Shown here: one piece after another, positions 1-10,800 of the stretch | Position numbering within the stretch: the stretch's first letter is position 1 | Layout of the letters: each line of letters starts with the position of its first letter | NCBI GenBank assembly: GCA_026122225.1 | Contig: JANEZZ010001866.1 | Location: 2,046,001 to 2,110,000 of the forward strand | Direction: 5' to 3' | DNA length: 64,000 nt | From: Heloderma charlesbogerti | Taxonomy: Eukaryota; Chordata; Lepidosauria; Squamata; Helodermatidae | Notes under the pieces: model-generated | What the model was told of the DNA's origin: nothing | The model's database searches: none | What the model saw: only the letters and a program-made list of their open reading frames with translations | Made by a program: the position numbers and the translations under genes

Positions 1-1900
1 CAGAAGTTTCCCTTCCCCTCCTTACATGCCCTCTAAATCTGCTCCAGAGGGTCTCCCAACTCTCCAGACCAGATTTGGGGGCACAAGGGGGCTGTAGGGG
101 GGAGGGGTAATTCAAACTACTAGCTGTGTCCATTCTGCTGACAGACGGACACTGTTGGATACAGCTCTCTGAAATTAGACAGACCAAAAAAATGGTTGAG
201 AAGGTCAATTCTGCTTCTGTGAACAGTTGTTACTTAACATGAATACATTTTCTGTTTGGGAGTGTTTGATCCCGGAGACTGAATGAAAGATGAAGTGGGG
301 AAGGGGAGACATCCGGTATTGGACAAGAGAACGTTATTTGCATGCTCCAGAGTTCTTTTGAGCTACCTAATGATGAATCTTGATGTGCATTAGCATTATT
401 GGGGGATTGCGATTTTCGCTTCATAAGCACTATGCTAAAAATATACTGCTTAGTAAATTGCTGTTTCTTTCCAGGTTAGGTTGTGAGCAGACTTAAATTA
501 TCCTACATACATTTTTTAAAATAATATGTTTGCTTAGCATATGTTTCAAATACATTGTTTGCCAGGACGATTTCATATTGGATTTATGACTTGTTGCCTT
601 AGATGGCTCCACGTTGTTTCTTTGTGTGGCACTACTGAAAATGCTGGTTGGTCCTTAATGCAGAGGCAAAAACTGGCAACTGCCTCTGCATTAAAGACCA
701 AAGAGCCTACTGGTGTTACAGGGGCAACAGATGTCCACACTTTGGAATTATGGTCTGATCCAGCATGGTTCTTCTTATCTTATTAATACAGAGATTAATA
801 ATATACCCATAAGGAGCAGTCAAAATTATATTTTATAATGTAGGCTGCTTTGGAGGAGCCTCATGGTCAAAAGATGGGATATAAATGGTATAAGAAGGTG
901 CTGAGATCAAACTGGCTTATTGGACAATGTAGTCTCTCAGCAGTTGTGTCACGTTGATGCAGAACACAGTTTTATATCCCTCAACATGGTGGTCTTGCAC
1001 TGGCATAAGACCTGCTGATGAACCTCCAGAGCGTTTTTTACAGTTTTTAGGTAGATGGGTCACTAGTCCCCCTATTTTACGAATAGCGAATGGAAAGAAA
1101 TTAACTTTGAGCTTTCTCAATGAGTCAATGACAGATTTTTGGGACCCAGGGCTCCCAAATTGAAATGATGATGATGATGTGCCTAGACATAACAGGCACA
1201 GTAGTGAGCATACAGAAAACTTTGAGAATTGGCTTTGAATGTATAAGCCATGAAGAAAAATAACTTTTTCCTCCCATTCCCACAAAGCTCCTTGCTCACT
1301 TCCCCACTCTCCCCTTTCTTTTTTGGCAAAGTGGGTCAGCGAAACGTTTCTTTTTCTCTTTTAGCCTAAAGCATTTTATAAGCTACACACAATATATGCC
1401 ACTAATTGGGCTGTATTGCTGTCATGAGGGAATCATTTTGCTATGGCCTGGTGATAGCAGAATGGTAGCAAGTGCTGCTTTGTTCAGTTTGGTGGGAGCA
1501 AAATCGCTGCTTGCTTAGAGCACCATTTGAACCAGAACTTAAAAGGTGTTTAACCATAGCTTTTAATTAAAATGTGGAATCAAATAGAAATGTAATAATT
1601 TTACAGTTGCATCTTCTGAACAGACTATAATATTTTTAATATTCTGAAGTGTTCGTGAACCTGTTCAGTATTGTATTTGTCTGATGCAGAGCTCTGTGTC
1701 ACTTGAAAACCTACACGCTCCAATAGAATCTGGTACACCAGATTTGTATTTAAAGAGTGGCTTCTGGGCTATGCTCTGCTGCAGTCTATTTTGCACCCTG
1801 CTTTCCAGGTAGTTTCCTTTCTTGTGACACTGGAAAGTCGTCAGTTTTGGCAAGCTGGAGAAGCATTAGATGAGAGCCAGTAGCTTACTGGAGTGCCTCT
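1..1900. other. Intronic or 5' flanking sequence, nothing recognised
   Basis: Only short open frames without codon bias or splice support are present. No exon compatible with HECTD4 upstream of e1 was identified, though one short exon could be missed. No known repeat was recognised. Confidence 0.5.
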
Positions 1901-1907
1901 CATCTCT

Positions 1908-2012
1908 GTACAAATATATTTTATTTATACAATATATTTCTATCCTGCCTCCCCTGTGCTTGAAGTCAGTCACAACAATGTTTAAAAATAGTTTATAAAG
2001 ACATTATAAACA
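1908..2012 (-). mobile_element. L2-like LINE 3' tail fragment
   Basis: AAATATATTTTATTTATACA, then TTTCTATCCTGCCTCCCCTG resembles the reversed L2 tail. A short, old fragment. Confidence 0.5.
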
Positions 2013-2325
2013 AACAGTTGCAGCAGCAGCAGCCATAGCTGTCTCCAGTACAAAACCCCAATGGCTTCCAAAGATCCTCCTAGAAAGAATGATATGGTTA
2101 CTTGTTCCCAGTTCCTTATTTGCATGAAAACTCAATCAATAAATGTAATAGGGAACCAAAGTCTATTTGTACCTGAACCCCAAATTAAGCTTTGGAATAC
2201 TACAGATCCTGTATCTCCATGATTGAGGAACTGTCCCCTTTTAGTTAAATAGTAATTCTCGCCAATCAAAAGCATTGCTTTTGCATAATGCTCGTTAATG
2301 CATGATGACCCAGCTGACAATTACA

Positions 2326-2640
2326 AATAAGGAACTGGGGGTTTGCACCCCACAATAAGCCACCCCAAATAATACACCCCACGAGATGGCACTAAATTGT
2401 GTCTGCTTTGAACTGTGATGCTTTGTTGGGTGCAGGACATTGTCAGGCCTCTCATGACAATAACATGAGCCAGAATACATAGATAAATATGTAATAAGGA
2501 TCTGGGGGTGTGCGCTCCAAATTATACACTCACATCTCTAAGAGAATGGCCTCTATGAGATGCTATAGAATCGCATCTGGCCCAACACTTCATTTGGGCG
2601 TACAATACTGTCATGGGCATGTACCATGCTAATAATAGGC
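2326..2640. repeat. Possible diverged tandem duplication (two units of about 160 bp)
   Basis: AATAAGGAACTGGGGGTTTG near 2326 and AATAAGGATCTGGGGGTGTG near 2494 start two similar stretches. Later words correspond (CGAGATGGCACTAAATTG with TGAGATGCTATAGAATCG; GGTGCAGGACATTGTCAGG with GGGCGTACAATACTGTCATG). Divergence is high. Confidence 0.45.
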
Positions 2641-2644
2641 AAAA

Positions 2645-3910
2645 TATGTACAGTACAAAGTTTGTCATAGTAGAGTGGTTAAGCCAGGATCTTTGACCAA
2701 GGGTGTTTCCAGATGAAATATTAAATGGACAAATGTCATTAACATCTAAATGTTTGCTCAGAGCCATGTAAGGACCACATCTGAACTTAGTTTGATACCA
2801 AGCTCCTGGGCAGCTTGGCCGCAGTGCAGACTCCACGTGTTTGCTGAGTCAGATAATTTTAGTGTGCAGGGAATGATCCCAAGTGAAGGAACTGAATGCA
2901 AATAAAAGTTATTTTCTCAAGCGAGTTTTTATTGCAAAACAGGGGAAGAGCCTGAGGTGGACTTTGCTGCTGCAGATCAAAGGTTAAATGGAAACTCCTT
3001 GGACCACACGTTCATGGGCAGGAGCCAAATGCTTGACTAGATAGATAGATAGATGTAGGTGGCTGCAGGTGAAGAAAAGAAGTTGTGTAGCACGTATCAC
3101 TTGGCAGGAATAAACTAGTGACTGCAGATGGTGGAGCAGGGGCCAGGCAGAAAACATAGGCAGGAATCTAGAGATAGTTTTCTGTGCCATCCATTTTGTA
3201 AATTACTAGATAGAATAGCAATATTTGCTTGTGCTATAAAATCTCTACCTTGGTACCAGATTTCTAGTGAACTATCTAAGTTTAAGTGACACAGAGATGT
3301 AAAACAAATGTAAGTGGCACACAGTAGTAGGAAGACTTGAGTCTCTTTCTCGCTTTCTGTCATATAAAATGAGACTCCCTCCTTGTTTGCTTGAGTAACA
3401 TGACAATGTAAATAACTCAGGATGCTTAACAGTGCCAGATTTATCATCCAAATATTGTTAATACTGATTAGAGAATTTAGAAGAATGTTGCTAACTGGCT
3501 AGCTCAATAGAGAGCTGGTGCTGTAGTGATCCCAGGGTAAGTGTGAATGTGAGAGAGACCCTTTCATGTGCACATGAGTCGATATGATTTGCTGTTGTCT
3601 GAAGAGTAAACATATAGGGTATGTTTAGGGTTTGTCTGTCCTTACTAGTTTGCTGCAGATCAGTGCTAAGCTGAAGTTAATATGCCACTCAACTACAACG
3701 CCTATGCTGCACTGGTCAACAGAAACATTATGGGAATCTACATCCAAATCATAATGGCACATTTCATTGGTATACCTTACAAAAGCAGGTGGAAATCCAG
3801 TGTTGACCTGGAAGTATTGACTGTTGCAGTTCTGCACAGGCCATGCTGATTTGCTTCCTGTTCCTGCCTCATTGGCTTCCTCCCCTGTTCTGTTTTAGCA
3901 AAGGGTAGCT
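2645..3910. other. Intronic sequence, nothing recognised
   Basis: AT-rich text with a short GATA run near 3040-3055. No exon or well-defined repeat was recognised. Confidence 0.5.
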
Positions 3911-3914
3911 GTTT

Positions 3915-4010
3915 TAGTCTGTTGCAGCAAAGTGAGTCTTGAGGCACCTTAAAGATTAACAAATTTATTACGGCAGCGAACTTTTCGTGGCAAATCCCAA
4001 ATTCTTCATT
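3915..4010 (+). repeat. Repeat family C fragment
   Basis: GTCTGTTGCAGCAAAGTGAG, then TGAGGCACCTTAAAGATTAA and AACTTTTCGTGGC match the left arm of the copy at 36014. Only about 95 bp are recognisable. Confidence 0.7.
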
Positions 4011-4708
4011 AAAAAATACATTTTTTCTGAAGCTGCTTAATAAAAGTATTCTCTTTGCAAGTTTAGAAATTTCACTATCAAATAAAAGGAGGCTGGTGGT
4101 GGTGGTGAGATTTGAAGGTTGCTTAATGCTCATTAAAATCTTTGGGGATCTCTTCCCTGCTCCCACCACAAACGTATCTTTCCATTTAGTTTTTTTTCCC
4201 TATCTGCTTCATCAGGCCTCATGGAAGAGTAGTTTGGTTGTTGCTTTGCTTTCATTCTAACCACTGGGGAATTGATACACAAAAGCTTGTGTTCAAGATC
4301 AGCCATTTCCCCAAAATGTATAGAAAGAACCGTTTTTATGGCCTAGCTCTCTTGAAATAGATGCATATGTGCAAGTAACAGGTGTAGCAGGGTCAAGTAC
4401 AAATTTAGTTTTTGATTGACATGCCATTGTGAGATAGCTTTACCACCAGCTGATCTCATAATTCCATAGCCTCTTCACAGTGGCTAACCTTGTTATCTTC
4501 TTCATGGGACAACCTTCCAGTAAGGCCCAAAATAGGATCTATAGTGCAGTTTCAATGGTAGACAGCAAGGGTGCCTTGGGCAAGTCTGAAGAGGTGTGCG
4601 TTTGAGATCGCAACATCTTCATAACTGTATCTAAGTTCCAAGGAGCTAGTTTAGGTATGCCAAGGCCTTATGTAAATCAACTAGGCTCTTTAAAGTGTAG
4701 GTCCTAGG

Positions 4709-4899
4709 GACATAGGAAGCTGCCTTATGCTGAGGCAGACCATTGGTCCATCTAGCCCAGTACTGTCAACACTAACTGACAGCGGCTGTCCAGGGTTTCA
4801 GGCAGGAATTTTTCCAGCCCTACCTGGAGATGCTAGGGATCGAACCTGGGACCGTCTACATGCAAAGCATGTGCTCTTCCACTGAGTGACAGCCCCTCC
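4709..4899 (-). mobile_element. tRNA-Ala-like SINE
   Basis: On the minus strand the 5' end reads GGGGCTGTCACTCAGTGG (A-box region), then GCATGCTTTGCATGTAGACG and GGTTCGATCCCTAGC (B box), resembling tRNA-Ala with anticodon TGC. The rest is a non-tRNA body ending AAGGCAGCTTCCTATG. It is a pseudogene-like SINE head, not a functional tRNA. Confidence 0.82.
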
Positions 4900-4967
4900 C
4901 CGTTTGCTGTATCTCAAATTGCTTTGGAACTTCTTTCAGTTGCAAAAGTGATTTGGCATGCAAGAAA

Positions 4968-5289
4968 ATAAGAAGAACCCTGCTGGATCAGACCAAAGGT
5001 CTGTCTAGTCCAGTGTTCCCATAGTGGCCAACCAGATACCCATGGGAAGCCTACATGCAGGACATGAGCACAATAGCACACTCTCACTCGTGTTTCTCAG
5101 CAGATGCTACTGGGAGGCATACTGCTTCCGATACTGGAGGTAATATATAGCTATCATGACTAGTAGCCATGACTCAAAGAATTTGTCTAATCTCATATTA
5201 AAGTCATCCAGTTGGTGGCAACACAACATCTTGTGGAAGTGACATCCATAGTTTAACTATATACACTGTGTGAAGAAGTCCTTCTTTGC
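4968..5289 (+). repeat. Unclassified interspersed repeat common in squamates
   Basis: AAGAACCCTGCTGGATCAGA, then GTCCAGTGTTCCCATAGTGG, CAACCAGATACCCATGGGAA and GTGTGAAGAAGTCCTTCTTT. I recognise the order from reptile genomes but cannot assign a class. Non-coding. Confidence 0.7.
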
Positions 5290-5359
5290 ATGCTATTCAA
5301 ATCATAAATCCCTGGTTGGTAGCTAGATTGGTCCTTGCACTACAGGTGACCACCATTCT

Positions 5360-5523
5360 GGTGCAGCGAGTCCTTTTTTTTCTGCTAAGGAAAAAGACAG
5401 AAGAAGCAGTAGGAAAACACAGGAGGGTTATAAATGGAAGACGACAATGTATGACCCCCCCCTTTAAAATTTCGTGAATGAGGCAGGCCAATTGCACCAT
5501 AAGAACTCTTCTGCAAGCACCCC
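5360..5523 (+). mobile_element. Short DNA transposon (MITE), family A, copy 1 (5' end lost)
   Basis: Shares GACAGAAGAAGCAGT, GGAGGGTTATAAATGGA and GAATGAGGCAGG with the other copies and ends with a degraded right terminus (CTGCAAGCACCCC). The left terminus is not recognisable. Non-coding. Confidence 0.7.
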
Positions 5524-5529
5524 CGGTGG

Positions 5530-7360
5530 TGATACGTGGTTGCCTCAGCATGAAGCTTTTGGGTGCAGCTGAAAACAAATAATTGGATGTTTAACTTACC
5601 ACTTTTCAACCTGGGGAGTGTTATTTGGATTGGTAGAATGTAAATCTTTGAAATAACACATTTGAATGCAATATAGATGTTTAAATAAACAGAATTGGAA
5701 TTTCTGCCTCAAGCGTGTTATCCTCCTTATTTCCTCTGCCCTTCCACACCTATGTTAAGACCTCAGTGTCTGGCCAGCAGGGAGATTGCTGAAGAAGAGC
5801 TGCACTGGCCGTGACGCCTGCCTGGAGGTGACAGATGGCCTGGAGGTGGCAGGGCAAGGGGTGTGCGAGCCCACCCGCTCCACAGTGCCATTGAACAGCA
5901 TTGCTAAAGAATGGTTTCACAGGGGCAAAACCTTGCTGGGAGAGAAGGGGAAAGTACGACCGCCAGTCTCCAGAAAAACCCTGGCTGTTCCTAGAACTTG
6001 TAAGGTGCCACTGCAAATTAGTAATGGTGAAAATCCTAATGGATTTTTAAAAGCAATGGTGAGTTTTGGACACTGCTAAATCAATACTTGTAGCAGTTGC
6101 CTAGTCTACACCAGCTGATGTTACTTTGGTTAATTATCCTTGAAATTCATTCTGGATAATCCTATTTATTGTATTTTGAGTTTTGTCCTTGGAAATGATT
6201 TAAAAATAGTCTAGAATGCAGTCAGAATTGTTCAGGGGAGGGGGGGACACCTTGGTATAGCATATCATGTAACTTCATCTACAAAACATAAAGAGCAGCT
6301 CTTAACAAAGAGAATGTTGTAAATTCAGAAATATCAGATACTGATGATAAGGGGAATTGTAACAGGGAATTGTAACATTACCCGCACTACTTGATCCAAC
6401 CAGATGATGGTTTGACTTTTAACAGTGCCGTTGTGCAATGCAGGTTTATAATAAATGCTTAATAAAAGTGCCATTATTTGTGTGATATGCATACTCTCAC
6501 TAGATCAGAGCGCATTGGGGCTGGGGGGAATCAGTATTAGAAAAACTCTCATGTGAAGCCCTGGCTTTTAACTGCTTAGCTATTAAGACACAGTGATGAA
6601 ACTAGTGAGATCAGAAGGTGACCGAAGCTTGTGTGCTTTCCCCTGGACAGGAACTAAATGGTAGAATTGAAGTGTGAGTAGTATCTAATCAGTAGCAGGA
6701 AATGAGGCTACTGAGAGTACATTTTGGGTACTCTCTATTTGAATAGGAGAGGCCAGAGCAATGGGGTCTTGGTGCCTGGCAAAGCAGGTCTTTGGAACGG
6801 AGCTTCTGTGGCATCTGTGCTCTTTGGTATGACTGAGCTGTTCCAACAAGGCCATTAGCTATGGCTTAATTCCTAAAAATGGAGAGACCAGCTAATTAAA
6901 GGAAGGAAGAACTGCTGTTTGTGGTACTTTGTCATACTTTTTCCATACAGTTTTTTCTTTGAAGCAGTGTCGCGTGTTCTCAGGAGGAGGAAGGCATGTC
7001 ATAATACCTTGTATCTGAGGGGAAAATAGCTCACGATGAGAGGGTTAACATGAATATTGAAGAGTAGGGCAAAACTGAACAGCTTTAGATCTCATTGCTG
7101 AATTTGTAGAGCACAAGGAGAGAAAGTTCTGTCACCTGAGACAGTTTAAAGAACTCCATTCATTCTGTGACTGTTGAATTCTGAATTTAGATGAACCGAT
7201 TTGCCTGTCATCTGAAACGTGTTGTCTTATGCAGAGCTTTTGCCATAGAGTCATACTTATCTACCGGTTAAATAGCATAAGAGTGTGCCTTAAAAAAAGC
7301 TCTACTAGAAGCAACCTGGTGCATTAGTTCATAATTGCAAATGTCTCCTTTTTTCTTTAG
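5530..7360. other. Intronic sequence before exon e1
   Basis: A 97-codon open frame at 5786-6079 is present on the plus strand, but it lacks convincing splice sites and any similarity I recognise. The final 20 bases form the strong polypyrimidine tract of the e1 acceptor. Confidence 0.5.
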
Positions 7361-7878
7361 ATCTTAACATTTGAGACCAAGGATCCAACAGAGCTGTCTG
7401 AGCGCCTCCGATCTGTTTGCGGAAACCAGAGCAATGCCTATGCCCGCCTGCTGGAATACCGCTTGAATGCTCTGCGCGGACTCTGGAACGCCCAGCGCCA
7501 GCTTGCCTTGGAGGACCAGCATGAACGGGAAAGCTCTGGGGACGAGGAAGCGCTGGCCTTGCTCAAGCGGCAAGGCCTGTTGCAGCAACCTGAGCAGGCA
7601 CCGTTTACTTCACGGATGGGGCTGCTCTTGGTCTTTCCCCTCATTGAGTCCCAAAGTAGAACAGATCCATCCCTGTGTAATATAACTGCCGAGGTGCTCT
7701 TGACTTGCCTTCGTGACTGCCAGCCCTTGAGCCTGACTAAGGAGCCAGTGGACTGTCTGAATGGTATTGAGTCCTTGCTCTGCTCATGGTTGGAGGAAAC
7801 ATCCGCCTCAGGCCAACAGATTCCACACAAGCAAAAAGAAAACGCCGCTGCTGCCCTTGTTGCCTTGGCTTGTGCAAG
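7361..7878 (+). CDS. HECTD4: HECTD4 exon e1 (first visible)
   Basis: This is the longest exon in the window: 172 codons plus 2 nt, phase 0 to 2. The acceptor has a strong pyrimidine tract ending TTTCTTTAG and the donor is AG|GTAGGT. The product begins [20 protein letters not shown] and ends near [12 protein letters not shown]. It is rich in Leu, Gln and Glu and looks helical, with an acidic patch ([14 protein letters not shown]) about 50 residues in. It has no in-frame start that looks like an initiator, so an earlier exon must exist outside the window or unrecognised in 1-7360. Confidence 0.92.
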
Positions 7879-10800
7879 GTAGGTGAAGAGGGGAGATCTG
7901 GGTGTGAGGATTTTCTCATTGTTCAACTGTTGTATATGCCTGTATTAAACAGTAGCAGAAAATACTTGGGTGTCCCACTGCTGAACTGGATTGTGTCCAG
8001 GGACAGGTATTTGGCCTTTTTGACCCTGTGCCGCCTTTTCTCCTGCTCCCATTTTAACTATAGCAGCAGTGGGGGAAAGAGGGTGTGCTGGCATGGAAGG
8101 AGGCATAGGGGGCAATAATGGGCAGCTCTTAACCTACATGCCTGCTCTAACGGCAGGTTCAATGATTCAGAGCAGAGAGCCAAATGAACTGAATTTAGAT
8201 TTTAACCCAAAGTCGTCTTTCTTGCGCTTCTACAGAGGGATGCTTCGGTTGCAGGCAGCTAGGTTAGTTGAGATTTCAACTGAAATTGCTGGGAAGAAAA
8301 TTGCAAATGATGAAGAACAGGTAGCTTTTTTCTGGGCGACAGATGTCAGTTGTGTATCTGACTTCTGTTGTGGAGGCATCTTGGAAAATGCACAGATGGT
8401 AATATAGCAGCCACATAAAAATGGCAGCCCCCTTTTGTAATTTTTCATATCTAAAACTTTCCACATGCTATATGAAAATGTCTATGGTGTTTCTGTAGTT
8501 TCATGGGTCAAGGAAACCATTTGTGATTAAAATACAATACAGCCACCTAATTAATTTATATGGGTGTAATTATTTTAATGTTCCTACATGCACAGGAAAA
8601 GTCGAGCAACCTACGTTATGCGGAGTTGGACTACAACTCCCATAATCCCAATTGCCATGCTGGCTGAGGGTGGTGGGAGCCACAGTCCAACATATCTGGA
8701 AGGTGCGTCTTGGGGAAGGCTGTGCTGCATAATACAATTATCTTCAAGTTTCTTAAATAATGGAAAGCAAAAAACAGTTCTGCATGTAAATCAGTTGTAA
8801 ATCTGATCAACCAGATGTAAATCAACCAGATGTAAATCTGGTTGTAGAAGAACCCTTGGTAGGTAAAGGTGAAGCCCACTGAGAGGTATCCCTTTCTTTC
8901 TCATCCATATGGGAACAAATGATACCGCCAAGCGGAGCTACGAAGAAATCACATCAGACTTTGAAGCTTTGGGAAGAAAACTCAAGAACTTTGGGGCCCA
9001 GATAGTTTTCTCATCCATCCTTCCAGTAGTTAGAAGAGGGATAGAAAGGGAAAGAAAAATACTCCGGGTGAATGACTGGCTATGAAGGTGGTGCCGACGA
9101 GAGAGATTTGGATTCTGGGACCACAGGCTATACTTCCTGGAAGATGGACTGTTGGCAAGGGACGGGTTGCACCTCATAACGGCTGGGAAGAATGTGTTTG
9201 GCCACAGCATGAAGAACTTTATCAGGAGGGCTTTAAACTGAATCCTACGGGGAAGGGAGATGTAATGTTGGGGGTAACAATGGACGTAGGCACATGCATC
9301 GCAATGGAGAGAACAGCTCTGATAGCGCCCAATGATAGTCTTCAGACACATGTAGGAAGAAAGCCAGACTATGAAACACATGGTCTTTGATATCTATATA
9401 CTAATGCCCAGAGTATGGGAAACAAACAGAACGAACTTGAACTCTTAATACAAGAGGGAAATTATGACCTGATAGGTATAACTGAGACTTGGTGGGATGA
9501 CTCTCATGACTGTTATACAACAATTGAAGGATATAACTTGTTCAAAAAGAACAGGAGGAACAGAAAGGGAGGTGGGGTTGCACTGTATGTGAAAAATACA
9601 TATCTCTGCACAGAAATACAGGAGGATGAGCTAGGTAGCCCCATCGAGAGCATCTGGGTTAAAATAAATAGAGCAAAAAATAAAAGGAACCTGGTGGTCG
9701 GAGTCCACTACCGGCCACCCAATCAAGGAGAAGATGAGGATGAAACTTGTGAAAAGCAAATAGCCAATGGTTCAAGGACGCATGATGTAGTAGTAATGGG
9801 GGACTTCAATTTCCCCGATATTTGTTGGGAAACAAATTCTGCAAAACATGGCCCCTCCAGGAAATTCCTGACTTGTGTGTCGGATAACTTCCTCCTACAG
9901 AAAGTAGAGGAAGGAACTAGATGATTGGCTATCCTTGACTTGATCCTAACCAACAATTAGGATGACTTAGTGGATAAAGTAGCAATTACAGGAACTCTGG
10001 GGGAAAGCAGCCATGTTATACTTGAGTGCTTGGTTCTAAAGGAAGCAAAAGCCAAGTGTAGCCAAACATGTACCCTGGATTTTAGGAAAGCTGATTTTAA
10101 TAAACTCAGAACAATGATAAGTAAGGTCCCATAGCAAGTGACTCTAACGAGAAAAGGAGTCCAAGATGGGTGGGAGTTTTAGAAAAAGGAAATTCTCAAG
10201 GCACAATTACAAACAATTCCAACAAGAAAAAAAGGTGGAAGACAATAGAAGAAACCAGGGTGGCTTCATGAAAAGCTTCGAGATGACCTGAAAACAAAAA
10301 AGTACACATATAGGGAGAGAAGGCCAAGCAACAAAGGAAGCGTTCAGGCAGGTAGCACAGAATTGCAGGGATGGTGTCAGGAAGGCTGAAGCTGAGAATG
10401 AGCTGAGGTTAGCGAGGGATGCTAAAAGCAACAAAAAAGCTTTCTTGAGCTACGTGCAGAGTAAAAGACAGAGGAAAGAAATGGTGCCTCAGCTATTAAA
10501 TAAGGATGGCAAAATGATAACAGATGACAAAGAAAAGGCAGAAGTGCTCAATTCCTACTTTGGCTCAGTCTTTTCCCAAAAGAGGGTCTATGACCCGCCT
10601 GGCAAAGGTGAAGTACAGGCTGAAGGGGCAGAATTGCAGCTCGAGATCGGTAGGCATATGGTCAAGGAACACCTCATTACTTTGAATGCGTTCAAATCTC
10701 CAGGGCCAGATGAACTGCATCCTAGAGTCATAAAGGAACTGGCAGAGGAGCTCTCAGAACCACTGTCTATTATCTTTGAGAAATCATGGAGGACGGGTGA

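Noticed and set aside
4840..4899. Possible functional tRNA-Ala gene on the minus strand
   Set aside because: The A and B boxes belong to a SINE head; stems are mismatched and the tRNA part runs into the SINE body without a terminator.
5786..6079. 97-codon plus-strand open frame as a possible upstream HECTD4 exon
   Set aside because: No strong acceptor or donor fits, the opposite strand is also open, and the sequence does not resemble any HECTD4 segment I know.
9082..9390. 102-codon plus-strand open frame as a separate gene
   Set aside because: It is part of the degraded CR1 ORF1/ORF2 boundary; the neighbouring frames carry the CR1 motifs.
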